A stretch of DNA of 5,693 nt from an uncultured Lachnospiraceae bacterium (GTDB lineage: Bacteria; Bacillota; Clostridia; Lachnospirales; Lachnospiraceae). Within the stretch, counting starts at the first letter, position 1; each line of letters opens with the position of its first letter. The position numbers and the translations under genes were made by a program. Location of the stretch: assembly GCA_948688495.1 (NCBI GenBank), contig CAPQSW010000007.1, forward strand, positions 1 through 5,693, written 5' to 3'. The notes beneath the pieces are model-generated. The model had not been told where the DNA came from and made no database searches. It saw nothing but the letters and a program-made list of their open reading frames with translations. Shown piece after piece: positions 1-5,620 of the stretch.

Positions 1-191
1 TCGCAGGTATCGGCCCTGGTATTGGTCAGGGTATTGCAGCAGGTCACGCTGCGTCTGCAGTTGGAAGAAACCCCGGAGCAAAATCAGACATTACTTCTAC
101 GATGCTTTTGGGCCAGGCGGTAGCAGAAACAACAGGTCTGTACGGTTTGCTGGTAGCAATCCTTCTGATGTTTGTGCAGCCATTAAAGTAA
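1..191 (+). CDS. atpE: F1Fo ATP synthase subunit c, C-terminal part (5' truncated by window edge)
   Basis: This is the membrane rotor-ring subunit, which carries the coupling ion through Fo. The first two bases finish an earlier codon; 62 codons can be read from base 3 to the TAA at 189-191. What is visible is the end of helix 1 (GIGPGIGQG), the polar loop with the conserved R-N-P (RNPGAK), and helix 2 (GQAVAETTGLYGLL), ending in QPLK. The ion-carrying glutamate is the GAA at 126-128. Aligned with Ilyobacter tartaricus c, the visible residues fall on P28, Q32, V63, E65, T66 (Ser in Ilyobacter), T67 and Y70, which is the PxxxQ plus ES/TxxxY pattern of Na+-binding c rings. Na+ coupling is therefore predicted by family knowledge, not shown. 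Helix 1's start lies outside the window. It is first in the visible operon, 55 bases before atpF. Confidence 0.97.
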   Translation, partial: AGIGPGIGQGIAAGHAASAVGRNPGAKSDITSTMLLGQAVAETTGLYGLLVAILLMFVQPLK

Positions 192-231
192 GGGCATACC
201 CTTATGTGCAAAGAGCAGCACAAATCAGATG

Positions 232-249
232 AAAGGAGGACCGGCCTTG
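232..249 (+). promoter_or_regulatory. Shine-Dalgarno and TTG start of atpF
   Basis: AAAGGAGGA at 232-240 is a near-perfect anti-16S match, followed seven bases later by an in-frame TTG at 247-249. An ATG at 229 is in the same frame, but starting there would place the ribosome binding site inside the coding region as M-K-G-G, and it has no comparable site upstream of it. This argues for the TTG as the real start. Confidence 0.8.
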
Positions 250-762
250 GAACAGTTATTTGGCTTAAATCCCCAGCTTTTGCATGATACGGTTCTTTCA
301 ATTCTCGCCATTTTATTTCTGTTTGCCCTGATGTCTTACCTGCTGTTTAATCCGGCAAAGAAGATGTTAAAGGACAGACAGGATCGCATTAAGAATGATA
401 TTGACTCTGCCAGAACGGACAGGGAAGAAGCTGCTGCTGTGAAAGCAGAGTATGATGCGAAAATCAAAGGAATCGAGAAAGAAGCTGAGGAAATCTTAAG
501 TGAGGCCCGCCAGAAAGCCCTGAAAAATGAAAGCAGGATTGTAGATGAGGCGAAGGAAGAAGCTGCCCGCATCATTAAACGCGCCAACGAAGAAGCATTG
601 TTGGAGAAAAAGCGTATTATGGATGAGGCAAAACAGGAAATGATTGCCATAGCCTCAATGATGGCAGGCAAGGTAGTCACAGCCTCCATTGATACATCCA
701 TTCAGGACGCACTGGTGGAGGAAACATTGAAGGAAATAGGTGAAAGTACATGGCAAAGCTAG
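247..762 (+). CDS. atpF: F1Fo ATP synthase subunit b (peripheral stalk)
   Basis: Subunit b forms the membrane-anchored stator stalk that holds the alpha3beta3 head still against the rotating c ring. From the TTG start the protein is 171 residues, normal for the family. Residues about 12-34 are a single hydrophobic helix (LLHDTVLSILAILFLFALMS), followed by the typical N-P-A-K-K segment at the membrane exit. The rest is a long, highly charged Ala/Glu/Lys-rich coiled coil (for example EEAAAVKAEYDAKI, EEAARIIKRANEEALLEKK). The C-terminal stretch around MMAGKVVTASID matches the usual delta-binding end. The start is chosen at TTG 247 because a strong Shine-Dalgarno lies at 232-240; the alternative ATG at 229 would add six residues. 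The 3' end overlaps atpH by 13 bases, which suggests translational coupling. Confidence 0.96.
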   Translation: MEQLFGLNPQLLHDTVLSILAILFLFALMSYLLFNPAKKMLKDRQDRIKNDIDSARTDREEAAAVKAEYDAKIKGIEKEAEEILSEARQKALKNESRIVDEAKEEAARIIKRANEEALLEKKRIMDEAKQEMIAIASMMAGKVVTASIDTSIQDALVEETLKEIGESTWQS

Positions 763-1316
763 TATCCAAAACTTATGGGGATGCACTGTTTGAGCTTGCT
801 GTGGAATCTGGTCAGGTGGATGAAATGCTGGAAGAAGCAAGAAGCATACAGCAGATTCTTCAAACAGATAACGAGCTTTCCAAACTGATGAATCACCCGA
901 AAATCGTAAAAGAAGAAAAAATAGAGATTCTGGAACAGATTTTTAAAAGCAGGGTCCGTGATGAAATCACAGGGATTATGCGTATGCTTGTTTCTAAGGG
1001 TCACTATGGTGAAATGGAATCTGTATTCACATATTTCATTGACCAGGTAAAGGAATATAAAAATATTGGCACTGCTTATGTGACTGCACCGATGCCGCTT
1101 ACAGACAGTCAGAAAGAGCAGATCAGAAATAAATTACAGGAAACCACCAGATATGTAGAATTTGAGATGCATTATGATGTGGATGAAAGTTTAATCGGCG
1201 GCGTGGTAATTCGGATTGGTGACAGGGTGGTTGACAGCAGTGTGAAGAACAAGTTGCAGAGCCTTACCAGGGAATTATCAAAAATACAGTTGAAAGTAGG
1301 TGAATGCGCTCCATGA
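750..1316 (+). CDS. atpH: F1Fo ATP synthase subunit delta (OSCP-type)
   Basis: Delta sits on top of the F1 head and joins it to the C-terminal ends of subunit b. The protein is 188 residues, close to the usual 175-185. The N-terminal helical domain begins with the typical A-K-L-V-S-K-T-Y-G-D-A-L-F pattern, and the family signature near the C-terminus is clear: DESLIGGVVIRIGDRVVDSS followed by VKNKLQSL. The ATG at 750 lies inside the end of atpF and is preceded by AGGTGA at 738-743 with a six-base spacer. The stop TGA at 1314-1316 overlaps the preferred atpA start as ATGA. No damage or missing block is seen. Confidence 0.96.
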   Translation: MAKLVSKTYGDALFELAVESGQVDEMLEEARSIQQILQTDNELSKLMNHPKIVKEEKIEILEQIFKSRVRDEITGIMRMLVSKGHYGEMESVFTYFIDQVKEYKNIGTAYVTAPMPLTDSQKEQIRNKLQETTRYVEFEMHYDVDESLIGGVVIRIGDRVVDSSVKNKLQSLTRELSKIQLKVGECAP

Positions 1317-2536
1317 ATTTAAAACCGGAGGAAATAAGTTCAGTTATAAAAGAGCAGGTGAAACGGTATGCGGCGCAGCTTGAAGTATCAGACGTAGGTA
1401 CGGTAATTCAGGTAGCAGACGGTATTGCCCGTATTCACGGCCTTGAAAACGCCATGCAGGGCGAATTATTGGAATTTCCCGGCGAAGTCTATGGAATGGT
1501 GTTGAACCTGGAAGAAGATAATGTGGGAGCCGTATTGCTGGGCGACCAGAAAAATATCAATGAAGGGGATACCGTTAAGACTACGGGAAGAGTGGTTGAG
1601 GTTCCGGTAGGCGACGCCATGAGCGGACGTGTTGTGAATGCACTGGGACAGCCTATTGATGGAAAAGGCCCCATTGAAACAACAAAGTTCAGACAGATTG
1701 AAAGAGTGGCGTCCGGCGTTATCTCAAGAAAATCTGTAGATACACCGCTGCAGACAGGTATTAAGGCAATTGACTCCATGGTGCCCATCGGAAGAGGACA
1801 GCGTGAGTTGATTATCGGAGACCGTCAGACAGGTAAAACAGCTATTGCGGTGGATACAATTATTAATCAGAAGGGCCAGGGCGTGAAATGTATTTACGTA
1901 TTTTACCTTCATTCCAGACTTCTGGAACGTGCGGCAAGATTATCAGATAAACTGGGCGGCGGGTCTTTAACGGCTTTGCCGATTATAGAGACACAGGCCG
2001 GAGACGTGTCTGCGTACATTCCCACCAACGTAATTTCCATTACAGACGGACAGATTTATCTGGAAACAGAAATGTTTAACGCAGGTTTCCGTCCGGCAAT
2101 CAATGCCGGCCTGTCAGTATCCCGGGTAGGAGGTTCCGCACAGATTAAGGCTATGAAGAAGATTGCAGCGCCGATCCGTGTAGAGCTGGCGCAGTTCCGC
2201 GAGTTGGCGGCATTTGCACAGTTTGGATCAGAACTGGATGCGGATACTACAGAGAAACTGGCACAGGGAGAAAGAATCCGTGAAATGTTAAAGCAGCCCC
2301 AGTATAAGCCCATGCCGGTAGAATATCAGGTTATGATTATCTACGCAGCCACCAAGAAATACCTTCTGGATGTACCGGTAGAGGATATCCTTCGTTTTGA
2401 AGGGGAGCTGTTTGAATTCGTAGATACCAAATATCCCGAGATTCCGGAGTCAATCCGTAACGATAAGGAAATCAAAGAAGAAACTGAGAGCAAGCTTGTA
2501 AAAGCCATTGAGGAGTGCAAAGCGCAATTTAAGTAG
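1313..2536 (+). CDS. atpA: F1Fo ATP synthase subunit alpha with internal in-frame loss of about 94 residues
   Basis: Alpha alternates with beta in the F1 hexamer, binds non-catalytic nucleotide and supplies an arginine to the catalytic site. Visible in order: the N-terminal beta-barrel domain (VADGIARIHGLENAMQGELL), the Walker A loop GDRQTGKT at residues 169-176, the VSRVGG arginine finger (Arg271, equivalent to E. coli R376), and an intact C-terminal helical domain. Only 407 residues are encoded, against about 500 for the family. The text runs CIYV directly into FYLHSRLLERAA. In E. coli and PS3 alpha, 94 residues lie between these points, including AIGQK, the Walker B strand (DDLSKQ) and PPGREAYPGD. 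The frame stays open and no other lesion is seen. The start is placed at ATG 1313 because AGGTGA at 1298-1303 is correctly spaced for it; ATG 1304 is nearly adjacent to that site. ATGA overlaps the atpH stop. The product is probably non-functional or an artefact of the record. Confidence 0.93.
   Translation: MNLKPEEISSVIKEQVKRYAAQLEVSDVGTVIQVADGIARIHGLENAMQGELLEFPGEVYGMVLNLEEDNVGAVLLGDQKNINEGDTVKTTGRVVEVPVGDAMSGRVVNALGQPIDGKGPIETTKFRQIERVASGVISRKSVDTPLQTGIKAIDSMVPIGRGQRELIIGDRQTGKTAIAVDTIINQKGQGVKCIYVFYLHSRLLERAARLSDKLGGGSLTALPIIETQAGDVSAYIPTNVISITDGQIYLETEMFNAGFRPAINAGLSVSRVGGSAQIKAMKKIAAPIRVELAQFRELAAFAQFGSELDADTTEKLAQGERIREMLKQPQYKPMPVEYQVMIIYAATKKYLLDVPVEDILRFEGELFEFVDTKYPEIPESIRNDKEIKEETESKLVKAIEECKAQFK
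1898..1903 (+). other. Deletion junction in atpA (282 bases missing relative to the family)
   Basis: Codons GTA (V196) and TTT (F197) meet here. Residues up to V196 match E. coli alpha to position 196, and F197 onward matches E. coli from position 291. In relatives the residue before FYLHSR is Val or Ile, so the valine codon could come from either side; a short GTA microhomology is possible but cannot be shown. No insertion-sequence remnant, target duplication or long direct repeat is seen at the junction. Confidence 0.85.
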
Positions 2537-2540
2537 GACG

Positions 2541-2547
2541 GGTGGTG
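2541..2547 (+). promoter_or_regulatory. Ribosome binding site of atpG
   Basis: GGTGGTG lies seven bases before the ATG at 2555 and just after the atpA stop at 2534-2536. It is a weaker match than the sites of atpF and atpD. It supports ATG 2555 over the in-frame ATG at 2564. Confidence 0.6.
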
Positions 2548-2554
2548 AATATTT

Positions 2555-3412
2555 ATGGCGTCCATGAGGGACATCAAAAGAAGAAAAGGCAGCATACAAA
2601 GTACGCAGCAAATCACAAAAGCCATGAAGCTGGTTTCCACCGTTAAACTGCAGAAAGCCAAAAGCCGCGCGGAGCAGTCCAATCCATACTTTAACTATAT
2701 GTATCAGACGGTAACCTCAATGCTGGCCCGTTCCGGGAACATGAGCCATCCTTATTTACAGGCGGGAAGTTCTTCCAAAAAAGCAGTTATAACCATTGCT
2801 TCTAACCGGGGACTTGCCGGCGGATATAATTCCAACATTGTGAAGCTTGTTACTGACAGCGGAATTCCCAAAGATGAGGCTAAAATCTATATCATTGGCC
2901 GCAAGGCAAGGGAATCCCTGGAACGAAAAGGCTATGAAATCACAGGGGATTATTCAGATGTCATTGAAGGGCCCACTTACGGAGACGCCGCTCAGATCTG
3001 CAAGGAAGTACTGGGAGCGTTTACCAAAGGGGAAATCGGGGAAATTTATCTTGCTTATACTCATTTTAAGAATACGGTCAGCCATGAGCCTACGCTGATG
3101 AAGCTGCTTCCCATAGAATTTGACGAAGCGGAGCTGAAAGAGGCGGACAGCAATACGCTGATGAATTATGAACCCAATGAGGAAGAGGCGTTAGACCTGA
3201 TTATTCCGAAATATTTGACAAGTCTGTTCTACGGTGCGCTGGTGGAAGCGGTTGCCAGTGAAAACGGGGCCAGAATGCAGGCCATGGATTCCGCAACCAG
3301 CAATGCAGAGGAAATGATTAGTGATTTGACACTGAAATATAACAGAGCGCGTCAGGGCTCTATTACGCAGGAGTTGACAGAAATTATTGCCGGCGCCGAA
3401 GCCATTTCATAG
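2555..3412 (+). CDS. atpG: F1Fo ATP synthase subunit gamma (central rotor shaft)
   Basis: Gamma is the asymmetric coiled-coil shaft that rotates within alpha3beta3 and rests on the c ring. The protein is 285 residues, the family's normal length. The N-terminal helix carries the hallmark RDIKRRKGSIQSTQQITKAM followed by KLVSTVKLQKAK. The central Rossmann-like domain starts at AVITIASNRGLAGGYNSNI. The C-terminal helix has the strongly conserved ENGARMQAMDSATSNAEEMI and NRARQGSITQELTEIIAGAE. Both helices of the shaft are therefore intact, unlike the neighbouring alpha subunit. The gene begins 18 bases after the atpA stop and is followed by a 130-base gap before atpD. Confidence 0.97.
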   Translation: MASMRDIKRRKGSIQSTQQITKAMKLVSTVKLQKAKSRAEQSNPYFNYMYQTVTSMLARSGNMSHPYLQAGSSSKKAVITIASNRGLAGGYNSNIVKLVTDSGIPKDEAKIYIIGRKARESLERKGYEITGDYSDVIEGPTYGDAAQICKEVLGAFTKGEIGEIYLAYTHFKNTVSHEPTLMKLLPIEFDEAELKEADSNTLMNYEPNEEEALDLIIPKYLTSLFYGALVEAVASENGARMQAMDSATSNAEEMISDLTLKYNRARQGSITQELTEIIAGAEAIS

Positions 3413-3542
3413 AAGCGTTTTCTGCTTCTGTGAAATGTACGGATTGCAGGGCATTCTGTTTGTGCTTCTGAATCTGAAATCAGGCTGAGAAGAACTTCAG
3501 ACTGAGATTTATGCAGTTATTAACAATTTAAGGAGTGAAATT
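3413..3542 (+). other. Long intergenic gap between atpG and atpD
   Basis: This gap of 130 bases stands out in an operon whose other genes overlap or nearly touch. It begins with a perfect six-base stem, AGAAGC at 3411-3416 and GCTTCT at 3424-3429, with a seven-base loop. No T-run follows, so it does not look like an intrinsic terminator. The octamer TGCTTCTG occurs at 3423-3430 and again at 3463-3470, exactly 40 bases apart. TCTGAA at 3467-3472 could pair with TTCAGA at 3496-3501. I see no convincing promoter and no coding sequence. It may be an RNA processing or stability element that adjusts beta expression, but that is speculation. Confidence 0.4.
3530..3537 (+). promoter_or_regulatory. 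Ribosome binding site of atpD
   Basis: AAGGAGTG lies five bases before the ATG at 3543 and is one of the stronger sites in the operon. It fixes the start of the beta subunit, which matches the family N-terminus (M-A-D-K-N-I-G-K-I-T-Q-I-I-G). Confidence 0.8.
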
Positions 3543-4934
3543 ATGGCAGATAAGAATATAGGTAAAATCACTCAGATTATCGGCGCCGTTTTGGACATTA
3601 AGTTTTCCGAAGGCAGCCTGCCGGAAATCAACGAAGCAATCAACATTTCGATGGCAGACGGAAAACGTCTGGTTGTGGAGGTTTCTCAGCATCTGGGTGA
3701 TGATACGGTAAGATGTATCGCCATGGGTTCTACCGATGGATTGGTCCGGGGGATGGATGCCGAAGCAACCGGCGCGTCCATTACCGTTCCGGTGGGAGAG
3801 CAGACATTGGGACGTATGTTCAATGTGCTGGGAGATCCCATTGATGAAATCGATCCTCCCAAGAATGTAGAACACATGCCGATTCACAGAAAAGCTCCCA
3901 CATTTGAGGAACAGGCGACCTCTACGGAAATGTTGGAGACCGGCATCAAAGTCGTTGACCTGCTCTGCCCTTACCAGAAGGGCGGTAAAATCGGTCTGTT
4001 CGGCGGCGCCGGAGTAGGAAAAACCGTGTTGATTCAGGAATTAATCCATAACATTGCCACAGAGCATGATGGATATTCTGTATTTACCGGTGTAGGAGAA
4101 CGTACCCGTGAAGGAAACGACCTGTATTATGAAATGAAAGAGTCCGGAGTTATTGATAAAACCTGTATGGTGTTCGGACAGATGAACGAGCCCCCCGGAG
4201 CGCGTATGCGTGTGGGACTGACAGGACTTACCATGGCAGAGTATTTCCGTGACAAGGGCGGAAAGGACGTGCTGTTATTTATCGACAACATTTTCCGTTT
4301 CACCCAGGCCGGTTCCGAAGTGTCCGCATTGCTGGGACGTATGCCTTCCGCCGTGGGTTATCAGCCTACGCTGCAGACGGAAATGGGCGCTTTGCAGGAG
4401 CGTATTACTTCTACCAAGAACGGTTCCATTACGTCTGTACAGGCAGTTTACGTTCCGGCGGACGACCTGACTGACCCGGCGCCGGCAACAACCTTTGCCC
4501 ATCTGGATGCGACCACAACCTTGTCCCGTTCCATTGCAGAGCTGGGTATTTATCCGGCGGTAGACCCGTTGGATTCCACTTCCCGTATTCTGGACCCCCG
4601 TGTGGTGGGAGAAGAGCACTTTGAAGTGGCCCGGGGCGTGCAGGAGATTCTTCAGAAGTACAAAGAACTGCAGGATATTATCGCGATTCTTGGTATGGAT
4701 GAATTGTCCGAGGATGATAAGCTGGTGGTAAACCGTGCAAGAAAAGTGCAGAGATTCCTGTCTCAGCCTTTCTTTGTGGCAACTCAGTTTACCGGACTGG
4801 ACGGAAAATATGTACCTATCGCAGAGACATTGAGAGGCTTTAAAGAAATCCTGGAAGGCAAACATGATGATGTGCCGGAAAGCCATTTCCTGAATGCCGG
4901 TTCGATTGATGAAGTTCGCGCCCGCATGAAGTAG
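3543..4934 (+). CDS. atpD: F1Fo ATP synthase subunit beta (catalytic)
   Basis: Beta holds the three catalytic sites that make or hydrolyse ATP (EC 7.1.2.2). The protein is 463 residues, the normal length. In order: the N-terminal barrel (GKITQIIGAVLDIKF), Walker A GGAGVGKT with Lys160 and Thr161, GVGERTREGNDLY with the catalytic glutamate at about 186 and the adjoining Arg187, Walker B LLFIDNIFRF with Asp248, the LLGRMPSAVGYQPTL segment, DPAPATTFAHLDATT, and the C-terminal domain with DELSEDD at 386-392, a conservative version of the DELSEED torque motif. All catalytic residues I can check are present and no segment is missing, so the loss in alpha is not part of general decay of the operon. 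It ends 11 bases before atpC. Confidence 0.98.
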   Translation: MADKNIGKITQIIGAVLDIKFSEGSLPEINEAINISMADGKRLVVEVSQHLGDDTVRCIAMGSTDGLVRGMDAEATGASITVPVGEQTLGRMFNVLGDPIDEIDPPKNVEHMPIHRKAPTFEEQATSTEMLETGIKVVDLLCPYQKGGKIGLFGGAGVGKTVLIQELIHNIATEHDGYSVFTGVGERTREGNDLYYEMKESGVIDKTCMVFGQMNEPPGARMRVGLTGLTMAEYFRDKGGKDVLLFIDNIFRFTQAGSEVSALLGRMPSAVGYQPTLQTEMGALQERITSTKNGSITSVQAVYVPADDLTDPAPATTFAHLDATTTLSRSIAELGIYPAVDPLDSTSRILDPRVVGEEHFEVARGVQEILQKYKELQDIIAILGMDELSEDDKLVVNRARKVQRFLSQPFFVATQFTGLDGKYVPIAETLRGFKEILEGKHDDVPESHFLNAGSIDEVRARMK

Positions 4935-4945
4935 GGGGTGAGCAC

Positions 4946-5353
4946 ATGGCAGAGGAAAATAAGAACTTTCAATTGGAAATTATCACACCGGATCGTGTGT
5001 TTTACAAAGGGGAAGCGTCTATGGTGGAATTTACTTCCGTAGATGGAGAGATGGGTGTCTATAAACATCATATCCCTCTGACCACCGTACTGGCTCCCGG
5101 AATTGTAACCGTTACAGAGCCGGGCGGAAAGAAATTTGCGGCAATCCATGCAGGTTTTGTGCAGATTCTCGGAGAAAAAGTAACGTTTCTGGCAGAGATT
5201 GCAGAATGGCCCGATGAGATTGACGCAGGCCGTGCGCAGGCGGCCAAGGCCCGTGCAGAAGAACGGCTTCGCAGCCACAGTGCAGAAGTTGATGTGGCCC
5301 GTGCAGAAATTGCATTGAAGAAGGCTCTGGTGCGGCTTGACGCGAAACGCTAG
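4946..5353 (+). CDS. atpC: F1Fo ATP synthase subunit epsilon
   Basis: Epsilon binds gamma at the foot of the rotor and can inhibit ATP hydrolysis through its C-terminal helices. The protein is 135 residues, a full-length form. The N-terminal beta sandwich carries the typical LEIITPDRVFYKGEA, DGEMGVYKHHIPLTT and FAAIHAGFVQI. The C-terminal helical hairpin is present, with EIDAGRAQAAKARAEERL; the IDAGRA part fits the I/L-D-x-x-R-A motif reported for ATP-binding epsilon subunits of Bacillus type, so ATP sensing is possible but inferred. Its ribosome binding site, AGGGGGTGA at 4933-4941, starts within the atpD stop codon, which suggests coupled translation. It is the last gene of the operon and is followed at once by a terminator. 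Confidence 0.96.
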   Translation: MAEENKNFQLEIITPDRVFYKGEASMVEFTSVDGEMGVYKHHIPLTTVLAPGIVTVTEPGGKKFAAIHAGFVQILGEKVTFLAEIAEWPDEIDAGRAQAAKARAEERLRSHSAEVDVARAEIALKKALVRLDAKR

Positions 5354-5359
5354 ATAAAG

Positions 5360-5410
5360 AAAAGCATTGCAGATATCAGACAGAGAATCTGATATTTGCG
5401 ATGCTTTTTT
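5360..5410 (+). terminator. Intrinsic terminator of the atp operon
   Basis: The left arm 5360-5380 and right arm 5388-5408 pair along 21 positions: two perfect eight-base blocks (AAAAGCAT with ATGCTTTT, and ATATCAGA with TCTGATAT), a GCA/TGC block between them, and two G-T wobbles. The loop is the seven bases 5381-5387. The right arm ends in a run of six T (5405-5410). It begins six bases after the atpC stop. The A-rich left flank gives a T-rich tail on the other strand too, so it could work in both directions, although no converging gene is seen in the window. Confidence 0.93.
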
Positions 5411-5532
5411 AGACAACGGGGAAATGGATCATAAGGAACAGACATAGAGCGTGGCAATTATTTTAAAGGCGGATATCCCCGTAATTTCATTCCGCAGGGA
5501 ATTTTTAAAAATTGAAAAATTTTTTCAAAAAA

Positions 5533-5556
5533 ATGCAAGTATTTTTCCAGTTGCAT
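5533..5556 (+). promoter_or_regulatory. Candidate operator: ATGCAA-N12-TTGCAT inverted repeat
   Basis: ATGCAA at 5533-5538 and TTGCAT at 5551-5556 are perfect six-base inverted arms, separated by 12 bases of T-rich sequence. The dyad lies directly before a candidate -10 hexamer, so a dimeric regulator binding there could control the gene at 5621. No regulator family can be named from this. Confidence 0.3.
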
Positions 5557-5558
5557 CG

Positions 5559-5564
5559 TATTAT
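5559..5564 (+). promoter_or_regulatory. Candidate -10 element of the downstream gene
   Basis: TATTAT differs from the TATAAT consensus by one base and is 56 bases before the start codon. No good -35 hexamer lies 16-18 bases upstream, and there is no extended -10 TG. If used, the promoter may depend on the A/T tract or on an activator. Confidence 0.3.
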
Positions 5565-5609
5565 AGGTAAAGAACAAATTACAACGACAACCATTCACTA
5601 AGAATATTC

Positions 5610-5616
5610 AGGAGGT
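5610..5616 (+). promoter_or_regulatory. Ribosome binding site of the gene at 5621
   Basis: AGGAGGT is a full consensus Shine-Dalgarno with a four-base spacer to the ATG at 5621. It is the strongest evidence that the short fragment at the window edge is a real gene. Confidence 0.8.
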
Positions 5617-5620
5617 AGAA

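Larger units (their letters stand above)
5411..5620 (+). other. Non-coding spacer and leader before the next gene
   Basis: I see no credible coding sequence here. ACGGGGA at 5416-5422 and TCCCCGT at 5476-5482 form a perfect seven-base inverted repeat 53 bases apart, possibly chance. From 5501 to 5534 the sequence is almost only A and T, and contains a palindrome with arms TTGAAAAA at 5512-5519 and TTTTTCAA at 5521-5528. The A/T tract just upstream of a candidate -10 element would suit an UP-like or bent-DNA element. The position between a terminator and a new ribosome binding site makes this the likely promoter region of the downstream gene. Confidence 0.5.

Noticed and set aside
336..701. 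Open frame of 121 codons on the minus strand inside atpF
   Set aside because: The Ser/Ala/Phe-rich text is the reverse reading of the Glu/Ala/Lys coiled coil of subunit b, a common artefact.
1313..2536. Two separate or frameshifted alpha fragments, or a programmed frameshift
   Set aside because: The frame is continuous across the junction with no stop and no slippery run; both flanks are in the same frame, so an in-frame deletion explains the length.
1313..2536. A different, naturally shorter P-loop ATPase such as Rho or a flagellar or type III ATPase
   Set aside because: Both halves match F1 alpha specifically (GDRQTGKT, VSRVGG, the C-terminal domain), and the gene is in the alpha position of the operon.
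2847..3098. Open frame of 83 codons on the plus strand inside atpG
   Set aside because: It is an out-of-frame reading of conserved gamma codons and has no recognisable family.
3411..3429. Intrinsic terminator between atpG and atpD
   Set aside because: The stem is only six bases with low GC and is not followed by a T-run; beta and epsilon have no clear promoter of their own and are presumably co-transcribed.
3444..3472. Internal promoter with TTGCAG as -35 before atpD
   Set aside because: At the right spacing the -10 position reads TCTGAA, a poor match to consensus, so there is no real support.
4275..4886. Open frame of 203 codons on the minus strand inside atpD
   Set aside because: It is antisense to strongly conserved beta-subunit coding sequence, has a Cys/His/Arg-rich composition typical of a shadow frame, and no recognisable domain.
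4784..5416. Open frame of 210 codons on the minus strand across atpD, atpC and the terminator
   Set aside because: It runs antisense through two complete, conserved genes and its start lies beyond the operon terminator; no protein family is recognisable in it.
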